Shown here: piece by piece, positions 16,373 through 23,879 of the stretch
Numbering within the stretch: position 1 is the stretch's first letter
Layout: every line of letters begins with the position of its first letter
NCBI RefSeq assembly: GCF_018736045.1
Contig: NZ_CP076133.1
Coordinates: 1,116,001 to 1,180,000, forward strand
Length of the DNA stretch: 64,000 bases
Reading direction: 5' to 3'
Origin: Flammeovirga yaeyamensis
GTDB taxonomy: Bacteria > Bacteroidota > Bacteroidia > Cytophagales > Flammeovirgaceae
Notes under the pieces: model-generated
The model's input: the letters and a program-made list of their open reading frames with translations, nothing else
The model's database searches: none
What the model was told of the DNA's origin: nothing
Program-made: the position numbers and the translations under genes

Positions 16373-17204
16373 AACATATCAATATTATAAAATTGCAGAG
16401 GCTATTGCATTTATAGATGATAACCATAAAGGACAGCCATCTTTAGACGCAATAGCTGAGCATGTTAACTTAAGTCCTTTTCATTTTCAGCGTCTATTCA
16501 AGGAATGGGTAGGTATTAGTCCAAAAAAATACTTGAAATTTATCAGCTCAAATTATGCAAAGAGTTTGCTAAGGAAAAAAGAAAGCAATCTATTTGACAC
16601 TGCTTATGAAATGGGTTTATCTGGAACAGGAAGACTTCACGACATGTTTGTAACGATTGAGGGAATGACTCCTGGAGAATATAAAAACGGTGGTTCAAAC
16701 CTGATAATCAATTATAATTTTGCAGAAACTCCTTTTGGCGAAATCATAGTAGCAACCACCAACAAAGGGATCTGCCATATGGCATTTAGTGAGAACAATG
16801 TATTAGCATTCGAGGAGTTAAAAGCTATTTTCCCGAAGGCAATATTCAATCAAAAAGTAGATAAATTTCAACAAGACGCTTTGTTTATTTTCCGTAACGA
16901 CTGGACTAATTTAAATGAAATAAAATTACATTTAAAAGGAACAAAATTTCAATTGAAAGTTTGGGAAGCATTGTTATCCATTCCTTATGGAAATCTCTAT
17001 AGTTATGGAGAAATAGCAGAAGCAATTCAGCATCCAAAAGCATCGAGAGCTGTGGGAACTGCAATAGGAAACAATCCGATAGCCTACCTGATTCCATGTC
17101 ATAGAGTAATTCAAAAATCGGGAAATATTGGTGGATATCATTGGAATCCGACAAGAAAGAAAGCTATAATTGGTTGGGAAGCTTCGATATTGGAAAATGA
17201 ATAA
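16359..17204 (+). CDS. Ada-like AraC-HTH / O6-methylguanine-DNA methyltransferase
   Basis: Residues 10-105 are an AraC-type double helix-turn-helix (IAEHVNLSPFHFQRLFKEW, YEMGLSGTGRLHDMFVTIEG). Residues 120-275 are a methylated-DNA-protein cysteine methyltransferase with the active-site motif IPCHRVI (Cys247) and the arginine-finger helix SRAVGTAIGNNP. The zinc-binding Cys4 domain of classical Ada is absent, as in several AraC-MGMT fusions. It repairs O6-methylguanine by self-methylation; the HTH suggests it may also regulate. It overlaps the decarboxylase by 14 bases. Confidence 0.85.
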   Translation: MLDNKTYQYYKIAEAIAFIDDNHKGQPSLDAIAEHVNLSPFHFQRLFKEWVGISPKKYLKFISSNYAKSLLRKKESNLFDTAYEMGLSGTGRLHDMFVTIEGMTPGEYKNGGSNLIINYNFAETPFGEIIVATTNKGICHMAFSENNVLAFEELKAIFPKAIFNQKVDKFQQDALFIFRNDWTNLNEIKLHLKGTKFQLKVWEALLSIPYGNLYSYGEIAEAIQHPKASRAVGTAIGNNPIAYLIPCHRVIQKSGNIGGYHWNPTRKKAIIGWEASILENE

Positions 17205-17210
17205 AAACGC

Positions 17211-17288
17211 CCTACAATAATTAGAACATCAACTAAACTCCAATTACGGTTGATACAAGTGCCCATGAGTTTAGTGATCACTTTATTG
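17211..17288 (+). repeat. attC-like site 7
   Basis: GAAC core (ending 17227), inner box ACTAAACTC (17232-17240) and perfectly complementary GAGTTTAGT (17267-17275). The right core is TTTATTG instead of GTT. CCTACAA (17211-17217), slightly further out, is complementary to TTGTAGG at the start of the same cassette (14863-14869). Confidence 0.65.
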
Positions 17289-17304
17289 ACTACAAAGGAT
17301 AGAT

Positions 17305-17895
17305 ATGAGATATCAAGAGATAAGAGCAGAATTTGATTCTAAAACTATTACAGTATACCAAGCTTACAATAAAAACATAGCATTATCAGCTATAAAATAT
17401 CAAAAATTTGAAAAGCCTTTCTCATTTAATCGCATGACATGGATTAAACCGTCTTTTCTTTGGTTAATGGAACGTAGTAATTGGGGAAATAAATCAAATC
17501 AAGAATATATTCTAGCAATTAAAATTAAGAGAGAGTGTTGGGAAAAAGCACTTTCTTTAGGAGTTTTGACAGATCCTGATAAAGAAGTGTATAGTAGTGG
17601 TTATGAATGGGAAAAGCAATTTAGAGAAGCGAAAGTTCATATACAGTGGGACCCCGAAAGAACATTAAAAGGAGGAAAACTACAAGAAAGAACTATTCAA
17701 GTTGGCATTAGTAGATTTTTAATTGAAGAGTATAATAGTGATTGGATTAATGAAATTGTAGATTTAACTCCATTGGTAAAAAAAATGAGCTTACTCCGTA
17801 AAGCTGGAAAATATAAAGAAGTGAAACGTTTTTTACCAAAAGAAAGAGTGTATCCGCTAGATGAAGTAATCGGAAATAGAATCGGATTAAGATAA
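17305..17895 (+). CDS. DUF4291 family protein
   Basis: The 196-residue protein matches DUF4291 (PF14124) throughout: IRAEFDSKTITVYQAYN at the start, MTWIKPSFLWLMERSNWG, then VHIQWDPER and the characteristic RTIQVGISR and LLRKAGKY near the end. The family is widespread, soluble and of unknown function. It is a typical single-gene cassette between sites 7 and 8, starting 17 bases after site 7 and ending 6 bases before site 8. Confidence 0.85.
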   Translation: MRYQEIRAEFDSKTITVYQAYNKNIALSAIKYQKFEKPFSFNRMTWIKPSFLWLMERSNWGNKSNQEYILAIKIKRECWEKALSLGVLTDPDKEVYSSGYEWEKQFREAKVHIQWDPERTLKGGKLQERTIQVGISRFLIEEYNSDWINEIVDLTPLVKKMSLLRKAGKYKEVKRFLPKERVYPLDEVIGNRIGLR

Positions 17896-17900
17896 AAAAT

Positions 17901-17971
17901 ACAGAACATCAGCTTATCTTTATCCATCGGTTGCCCCGATTGTTGATTGTAGTTAAGCATATACGTTAGAT
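17901..17971 (+). repeat. attC-like site 8
   Basis: Left core ACAGAAC (17901-17907), inner box AGCTTAT, central stem ATCGG / CCGAT (17926-17940), inner box GTAGTTAAGC, right core GTTAGAT (17965-17971). Confidence 0.7.
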
Positions 17972-17995
17972 CATATTATTTAAACTTAATTATAT

Positions 17996-18466
17996 ATGGA
18001 GATTAATGAATGGCATAAACCATTTGTAGAAAAATCAACTAGAAATTTATATTTATACATTTTTATTTATGTTCTAATTTCATATGGAATTAGCTTTTTG
18101 ATATCACCATTTATTTTAATCTATATATTAATTTTACCATCATTCTTTATATTAGTAATGATTAATATAAAAAGTCAACCTTCTAATTTTAGAATGAAAG
18201 AAAATTCAATAGAAATTCAAGAAAGTGTTTTATTTAATGATATTTCTATCTATTCTATTGAATCGATAAAAGAAGCAGAATTTATAAAAACATCTAGTTA
18301 TGATAGTCAGAAAATGAAGAACATTGATGATTATCTCATAAACATTAACATATACGTATCAGATGAGAAATCATATGTATATTATTCATTTCGAATCGTT
18401 GAAAAAGAATATCAAAATATCTTAGTTCTATTTAAGAGTAGAAATATTAAGACAATAGAACCGTAA
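17996..18466 (+). CDS. Small membrane protein with PH-like tail
   Basis: A 156-residue protein with two adjacent membrane helices (about residues 16-37 and 42-60), followed by a beta-rich soluble domain (NSIEIQESVLFNDISIYSIE). The layout resembles bacterial PH-domain (bPH-like) membrane proteins, and the protein at 19012 shares it. No motif gives a function. It shares one cassette with the gene at 18481, 14 bases downstream. Confidence 0.65.
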   Translation: MEINEWHKPFVEKSTRNLYLYIFIYVLISYGISFLISPFILIYILILPSFFILVMINIKSQPSNFRMKENSIEIQESVLFNDISIYSIESIKEAEFIKTSSYDSQKMKNIDDYLININIYVSDEKSYVYYSFRIVEKEYQNILVLFKSRNIKTIEP

Positions 18467-18480
18467 ATAGAAAATCATCA

Positions 18481-18903
18481 ATGACAAGAAAAAAAATATC
18501 GAGAATACTTCTTGTAATCATTTTATTAACATCGATATATGTTACTATAAACTTTTTTTATTTTTTAGAACCTCAAAAAACAATTCTAATTAATATTTAC
18601 GATGAGGAAGTGAATAACAAAACATTAAACTCTGAACCTAAAGTAGTAGTAAGTGAATTTTATATTCCAAATAGAAAAGCAACTAAATTAATAGAAGCAT
18701 TCAAAAAAAGTTACGATAATGAAGATATCATAATGAAAACTTATTCATATGTAAGAGGCGGAGGAAGAATGCCTATATCTTTTGTGACTGAGAATCATAT
18801 AATAAATACAAGGCTTCAGGAGTTTTATATAATTATCTTAAGAAGTAGAAGTGATCCTAACAATACAGATTTAACAATAGAAAAGTATAAAATCAAGAAA
18901 TAA
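18481..18903 (+). CDS. Membrane-anchored hypothetical protein
   Basis: A 140-residue protein with one N-terminal membrane segment (residues 8-29, ISRILLVIILLTSIYVTINF) and a soluble extracytoplasmic domain of about 105 residues. No known domain recognised. It follows the preceding gene after 14 bases and is probably co-transcribed with it. Confidence 0.6.
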   Translation: MTRKKISRILLVIILLTSIYVTINFFYFLEPQKTILINIYDEEVNNKTLNSEPKVVVSEFYIPNRKATKLIEAFKKSYDNEDIIMKTYSYVRGGGRMPISFVTENHIINTRLQEFYIIILRSRSDPNNTDLTIEKYKIKK

Positions 18904-18906
18904 ATA

Positions 18907-18984
18907 TGTTCAACCACCAGCAAAAACAACAAGGTTTTGGGGACGTACTCTTACACGCTAATTAGCAATTTCATTATGTCATAA
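18907..18984 (+). repeat. attC-like site 9, degenerate
   Basis: A left core TGTTCAAC (ends 18914) and a right-half pattern TTAGCAATTTCATTATGTC (about 18962-18980) resemble the other sites, but GTT has become GTC and the inner boxes pair poorly. It sits exactly between two cassette-type genes. Confidence 0.35.
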
Positions 18985-19011
18985 TATTTTCTACTTTCAT
19001 TAATCTTTTTT

Positions 19012-19611
19012 ATGCAAAAGAAAATTATAGAAGAATTAAAGCTTCCATCAGAAATAAAAAGTCTTATAAAGGATCAGAAGTTTGAAGAAGCGAAACAATT
19101 ATTGAAAAAAAAATATATTTCACGAGACCTTATAGAAGTTGACGATTTAATTTCATCAAATGAAAATGAGTCTAACATTATCATTAAGAATTATCGAAAA
19201 ATTATAGGTCAACTAATAGATGTAAAACTCTTAATCTTAGCTTTGTTTTCAGGAGTTATTGTTCTATTTAATGATGAATTTATATTCTTTTTTTTAGTTT
19301 CAATTCTTTTAATAATTATTGATTTAGCTATGAATTGGAAACAATTTTCAGATAAATCTACGAAAATAACTATTAACGAGAATTTTATAATTTTTCATTA
19401 TTTGGAAAATGAAAAGATAAAATTTTCAAATTTGTTAACTATTTATGCAAAGAAAATAGTAAGAGGTAACAGAACCAAAAGATCATACTTTTACCTAACT
19501 TTTATATATAAAGATCCTAATATGCATATAATAGAAATAAATATTAGTGGTTTAGAATTAGACTGTTTTGAAATTGGAAAAATACTAAAATCAAAACTTT
19601 TAAAGTATTAA
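19012..19611 (+). CDS. Membrane protein with PH-like tail
   Basis: A 199-residue protein with a helical cytoplasmic N-terminus of about 60 residues. Two membrane helices follow (about 70-85 and 90-106), then a C-terminal beta-rich domain (STKITINENFIIFHYLENEKIKF). The order matches the protein at 17996, with an extra N-terminal region. A bPH-like domain is possible. Function unknown. Confidence 0.65.
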   Translation: MQKKIIEELKLPSEIKSLIKDQKFEEAKQLLKKKYISRDLIEVDDLISSNENESNIIIKNYRKIIGQLIDVKLLILALFSGVIVLFNDEFIFFFLVSILLIIIDLAMNWKQFSDKSTKITINENFIIFHYLENEKIKFSNLLTIYAKKIVRGNRTKRSYFYLTFIYKDPNMHIIEINISGLELDCFEIGKILKSKLLKY

Positions 19612-19625
19612 AATTATTTCAGTGG

Positions 19626-19694
19626 GTTACAATAGTCAATCTCCATCCATCAGTTGATGCACCTGCTGGTCGTAGTTTAGTCATCACGTTAACC
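19626..19694 (+). repeat. attC-like site 10
   Basis: Near-identical in its middle to sites 2 and 3 (CTCCATCCATC then GGTCGTAGTTTAG). The left core is altered (GTTACAAT); the right core is GTTAACC (19688-19694). Confidence 0.65.
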
Positions 19695-19711
19695 AATTAA
19701 GTATTTCTATT

Positions 19712-20284
19712 ATGAGTATTACATTAAACTTAAAACTAGTTTCTCTTTTATTACTTTCTATAATTCCGAGTTTTGATAAAGCAGAAAACGAAGGATTTAA
19801 TATTTTTATAAATCAGTTTCCTGAGGTTAGTTTACCCATTCAATTTCATGGTCAAATTATTGAAAGTGAAACATCAGTGAAGTTAGACCCGAAAATTAGT
19901 GAAAATTTTATTAAAGGGTCTCAATATCATTATGTTTATGGTAAAATACCTTCAAATGATAAATTTGTCGGAGTAATTACTTTAGGAGTAGCGAACACAT
20001 TACTTCCGTTTCTACATACATTTTCATTAAATGGTGAATTAGTTTCTTCTGAACAAATATCGATGGGTACTTGTGGTGCTGGGATGTGTGTGAGTTGTAT
20101 AGAAGTAACGGAGATTTCTTCAAATTTAGATATTTATTTTGCAGATTCACTAACAGTTTATGATTGTAATGATGATGGTGAAGAAGTTTCAAATAAAAAA
20201 GATAAGTATGTTACTTATGTTGAAGGAAATGTTTTAGACGACGGATATATTTTACTTTTGGAAGAGAAAAAAAATAAATTATAA
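19712..20284 (+). CDS. Cassette-borne secreted hypothetical protein
   Basis: A 190-residue protein with a cleavable-looking signal (KLVSLLLLSIIPSFDKA) and a beta-rich, probably extracytoplasmic mature part. A cysteine cluster (GTCGAGMCVSCIEV) and a later cysteine (VYDCNDDG) could form disulfides or bind metal. No domain recognised. It ends 5 bases before site 11. Confidence 0.65.
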   Translation: MSITLNLKLVSLLLLSIIPSFDKAENEGFNIFINQFPEVSLPIQFHGQIIESETSVKLDPKISENFIKGSQYHYVYGKIPSNDKFVGVITLGVANTLLPFLHTFSLNGELVSSEQISMGTCGAGMCVSCIEVTEISSNLDIYFADSLTVYDCNDDGEEVSNKKDKYVTYVEGNVLDDGYILLLEEKKNKL

Positions 20285-20289
20285 ACGTA

Positions 20290-20357
20290 TTACAACATTA
20301 ACAAAACTCCAATCATGGTTGACACAACTACGAACAAGTTTAGTATTTACGTTGGGG
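20290..20357 (+). repeat. attC-like site 11
   Basis: Left core TTACAAC (20290-20296), inner box CAAAACT, GGTTG in the centre, inner box AAGTTTAG, right core GTTGGGG (20351-20357). It belongs to the site 4/5/7 subfamily with several changes. Confidence 0.65.
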
Positions 20358-20401
20358 CAATTGGACCCAATCAACAAGGATTTATAAACCTATTATAATA
20401 A

Positions 20402-20824
20402 ATGAACTTAGAAAAAGAGCTATTGGATTTTTTAAAATCAGGTCAAAAATTAGAATATGATTTATCTAAAGTTGAACCTGGATTTGTAGGTTTACATAAA
20501 CATGAAGATCTCAAGGAAAGTCATATATATTTAGAAGGATCAGCAGAAACACAATCTTATTATGAGATACCTGCTGTTAGTTTAACTGGAGAAAATGAAT
20601 ATTATGATCCTGAATTTATTTTACTTTGGTTACCAAATGAACAAAAATATGGTACATGGGACAGCGATCATTGGGATTTATTTATCTTTGACAATTGTGA
20701 ATGGAATGATATAATGAAGACACCTGGTCAATATATCAATTATCAATGGGAGCCCAATGGTTTAAAAATTATGGATTTTGACCCTAGTCTTAATTATAAG
20801 TTGAAACAAGGTATGCCTTTTTAG
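20402..20824 (+). CDS. Cassette-borne acidic hypothetical protein
   Basis: A soluble, acidic 140-residue protein rich in aromatic residues (GTWDSDHWDLFIF, YINYQWEPNG). No signal peptide and no recognised domain. Acidic small proteins like this are often immunity proteins or antitoxins, but nothing here proves it. It lies between site 11 and the degenerate site 12. Confidence 0.65.
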   Translation: MNLEKELLDFLKSGQKLEYDLSKVEPGFVGLHKHEDLKESHIYLEGSAETQSYYEIPAVSLTGENEYYDPEFILLWLPNEQKYGTWDSDHWDLFIFDNCEWNDIMKTPGQYINYQWEPNGLKIMDFDPSLNYKLKQGMPF

Positions 20825-20879
20825 AATTTTTTATCTAATTAATATATTTAATAGGAAATACAAAATTTATCCTCAATAG

Positions 20880-20937
20880 TGAGATTTAATGCAAATTTAA
20901 ACATACCCTCTATTCGTAGTTTAGGTATTATGTACAT
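20880..20937 (+). repeat. attC-like site 12, degenerate
   Basis: The right half CGTAGTTTAGGTATTATGTAC (about 20915-20935) matches the GTAGTTTAGCCATTACGTT pattern of sites 2, 3 and 10, but the core is GTA. The left half is poorly preserved. I see no convincing site further right, so this may mark the end of the array. Confidence 0.35.
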
Positions 20938-20948
20938 AATTATAACCA

Positions 20949-21875
20949 ATGAAACTTTCAATAAACTTTAAACTCATCATAGTATTAACTATTACACTTA
21001 TCTCTTGTGAAAAAGCTCAACAAATAGACTATAAATTAATAGAGAATAAGAATTGGTATTTTTGTAGAACAAATGAAGAGTGTGAAGAGATGAAATACGA
21101 TTATCTTGAAGGTGGGATATTAAAACTATCCTATGATTCTTTTGATTCTTCGAAATCAGTAAGTTTTATCAATGCCAATACAAATATTTTTTTAGATTCT
21201 TTAAGCGCATTACAAGAATATTATGATGACAATGAAAACGTAGGTCATATTACTTCCTTAACTGAAGATACATTGATAATAGCAATGAGAACACCTTTAA
21301 ATCTTCATCTTTATAATGGAAGTTACCTTCCTTTTAAAATAGATACTTTGAGGTTCACTTCAAGTTATAAGAATATAGATTTCTTTTCTTTGGAAAACTA
21401 TTCTCCACAATTTAAAGTGATGTCATTCTATTTTGAATTGGATGACATTAAAGTAGATATAACTCCAAAAGGTAAATTTTATCTAAGTAAAAAGGGAGTC
21501 AATTATAAAGGACAACTAAATGAAAATGAATTATCTCTATTAAAAAAGAAATTACTTGTAGCGTGTTATATATCAAAAGTAGATAGGGTGTTTTTTAAGA
21601 CAAACCTCAGAATAGGTTTAGGCGAATGTTGGAATTCCAATATTAAAATGAATATTCAATTGGAAGAAAATCATGCATTACAAGGAAAGTATGATTATAT
21701 GCTAAGACGTTTAAGGTTAAGAAAAAACGAATTATCAATTTACATTAATGAAGGCTTTTGTTACGATTACAATTTAGCCGAATTGACAAATTACATAAAA
21801 CATTTATCAGAAACGGTTGAAGGACAAAAAGTCCAAGTCAATCATGACTTTATTATTGATAAAAAAGAATTTTAA
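20949..21875 (+). CDS. Hypothetical lipoprotein
   Basis: A 308-residue protein with a lipoprotein signal (FKLIIVLTITLISC), so probably attached to a membrane outside the cytoplasm. The mature part is mixed alpha/beta with pairs of cysteines (WYFCRTNEECEEM). No domain recognised. It is followed after 5 bases by the SMI1/KNR4 protein and probably shares its transcript. Confidence 0.65.
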   Translation: MKLSINFKLIIVLTITLISCEKAQQIDYKLIENKNWYFCRTNEECEEMKYDYLEGGILKLSYDSFDSSKSVSFINANTNIFLDSLSALQEYYDDNENVGHITSLTEDTLIIAMRTPLNLHLYNGSYLPFKIDTLRFTSSYKNIDFFSLENYSPQFKVMSFYFELDDIKVDITPKGKFYLSKKGVNYKGQLNENELSLLKKKLLVACYISKVDRVFFKTNLRIGLGECWNSNIKMNIQLEENHALQGKYDYMLRRLRLRKNELSIYINEGFCYDYNLAELTNYIKHLSETVEGQKVQVNHDFIIDKKEF

Positions 21876-21880
21876 ACATT

Positions 21881-22384
21881 ATGATCATGCCAAACACAAT
21901 TGACAATATTATATCTCTTTCTAAAGAAATCTACCAATTAGAGAATAAAACTGAATTAAAAATAACTCCAGCAAGTATCAAACAAATCAAGAAAGCAGAA
22001 AGAGAACTTGATATAGAATTCTCCGATGAATTAAGGGGATTTTTATTAAAAGTAAATGGCTTATCAAGTTTTTGTACTGGTCTTGACTATTCTTCCTTTT
22101 CAAAATTGGATGAATATAGATATACATATGAAGCAGACCCTTCATTAATAGAAATCTATCAAGAAAATGATGATGAAGGTTATTATGATTGGCTCAATAG
22201 TAGTTTAATTATTGGAGGGATTTATGAAGATACTTTGTTACTTCTTTCTGAATATGAAGGGACATTATCATATTATAGATATAATGCTGCAATACCAGGT
22301 TTTGTTGAATACAATACTTTTGCAGAATACCTTGAAAATTATGAGTTATACCTCATAGAATATATTAAAGAAATAGAAATATAA
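21881..22384 (+). CDS. SMI1/KNR4 (SUKH) family protein
   Basis: The 167-residue protein shows the SUKH pattern: ITPASIKQIKKAERELDIEF, then FLLKVNGLSSF, a middle acidic region and the closing FAEYLENYELYLIEYIK. This superfamily includes many immunity proteins against secreted nuclease toxins, as well as regulators. No toxin is encoded next to it in the window. ATG at 21887 is a second possible start. Confidence 0.75.
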   Translation: MIMPNTIDNIISLSKEIYQLENKTELKITPASIKQIKKAERELDIEFSDELRGFLLKVNGLSSFCTGLDYSSFSKLDEYRYTYEADPSLIEIYQENDDEGYYDWLNSSLIIGGIYEDTLLLLSEYEGTLSYYRYNAAIPGFVEYNTFAEYLENYELYLIEYIKEIEI

Positions 22385-22489
22385 ACATTCAAAAGTATCA
22401 GTTATATACAAAGAATTAGCTGAAGCACCATACTTACTGAATAGTAATTTTTTTACAATTAAATTAAAACCAACAATCCTTACAATTAA

Positions 22490-23716
22490 ATGAAAAAACT
22501 AATTTTTATATTTATCATCTCACTAAATTTTTCTTGTGATAATTCAGAAAGCAATAAAATAGATCAAACTAAAATTAAGGAAGATTTAAACGAAATCTTA
22601 ACGGATATTTCTGAGAATTATATTTATCTGCAAGAAAAAAATGTTGATTTAAACTGCATTCGAGAATATTACGAGAAACAAATTCCAAACATCAAAACAG
22701 AAGAACAAACAGTTCTTTTTTTTGAGTATTTGTTAGACGAATTTTATGATAGTCATCTAATTCTAAACACCAATAGAAACTCTTCCTTTAGATTATATTC
22801 ACCAATATATGTGTCGATTGAAAATGAAAAAACATTAATATCAAATGTTTGGCACCCTATTGTTGAGCATCTCGAACAGGATATAATCGGAGCAGAGTTA
22901 TTAAAAATAAATGGAATTGATATTGACAAAGCAATCGATCAATTTCCAACACATTGTAATGACAAACAATCGCAAAATGTAAGAGAGTGGATCGCCAATA
23001 AAGTTGTCGCAGGTCGCTATAATCAACCAAGAGTTTTAACCTTAAAACTGGAGAGTAATGAAATTGTCGAGTTTGATTTAGATAAACTAAAAACCAAACA
23101 AACTACTGAACTTCTATCAGCTACAACAGAAAATGATATTGGAATAATTACTTTAAATAATTCATTGGGAAATAATGCTCTTATTAATGATTTTGATAAG
23201 GCTCTCGACAAACTAATGGATACCAAGGGACTGATAATAGATTTGAGAAATACTGTAGATGGAGGAAATTCATATGTAGCTCGTGGAATAATGGGAAGAT
23301 TCATTAATGAGCCCAAACCATATCAAAAACACTTTAAAATTGAGCAGTATGACGGAAATCCAATTGTAGAAAGAAGTTGGATAGAATATGTCACCCCAAG
23401 AAAGGAACAATACAAAAATAAAGTTGTGATTTTGGTTGGACGATGGACTGGAAGTATGGGAGAAGGACTTTCTATAGGTTTTGAAGGAATGGAAAGAGCA
23501 GAAATAGTAGGTTCTGAAATGGAAAGGCTAGCAGGAGAGATGAACGGTTTTTCCTTTAAAAATCACAATTTCGGTTATCGACTTTCTACAGCTAAACTGT
23601 TCCATTTGAATGGAACACCAAGGGAAAAATATGTGCCAACCAATTATGTGAAGCAAACAACAATTTTAAAAGATGAAACACTTGAAAAAGGGATTGAATT
23701 GATTAATAAAAATTGA
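22490..23716 (+). CDS. S41 family peptidase lipoprotein
   Basis: A lipoprotein signal (FIFIISLNFSC) is followed by an N-terminal helical region and a tail-specific-protease-type catalytic domain. GIITLNN and GLIIDLRNTVDGG are the usual core strands, and TGSMGEG carries the likely catalytic Ser322. A PDZ-like segment with LEQDIIGAELLKINGIDID precedes it. It would act in the periplasm or at the cell surface on unknown proteins. The next gene is a second, larger S41 peptidase. Confidence 0.8.
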   Translation: MKKLIFIFIISLNFSCDNSESNKIDQTKIKEDLNEILTDISENYIYLQEKNVDLNCIREYYEKQIPNIKTEEQTVLFFEYLLDEFYDSHLILNTNRNSSFRLYSPIYVSIENEKTLISNVWHPIVEHLEQDIIGAELLKINGIDIDKAIDQFPTHCNDKQSQNVREWIANKVVAGRYNQPRVLTLKLESNEIVEFDLDKLKTKQTTELLSATTENDIGIITLNNSLGNNALINDFDKALDKLMDTKGLIIDLRNTVDGGNSYVARGIMGRFINEPKPYQKHFKIEQYDGNPIVERSWIEYVTPRKEQYKNKVVILVGRWTGSMGEGLSIGFEGMERAEIVGSEMERLAGEMNGFSFKNHNFGYRLSTAKLFHLNGTPREKYVPTNYVKQTTILKDETLEKGIELINKN

Positions 23717-23879
23717 GTTGATTTTTTGGATATATAAATCTTAAACGAGTATAAGATAAGTAGAGAAGAATTTGATAATAAGAGAGTTTTCTTATAATTT
23801 GAAACGACTTTTATTACTAAATTTTGTCTAATAATTTACATAGCTGGTATTATTAGACCTTTACTTAAAAACTAATACT

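Noticed and set aside
5468-20940. CRISPR array
   Set aside because: Repeats are 65-130 bases, imperfect and palindromic, and are separated by whole genes rather than short spacers.
4241-20940. Prophage
   Set aside because: Apart from the recombinase there are no capsid, tail, portal, terminase or lysis genes.
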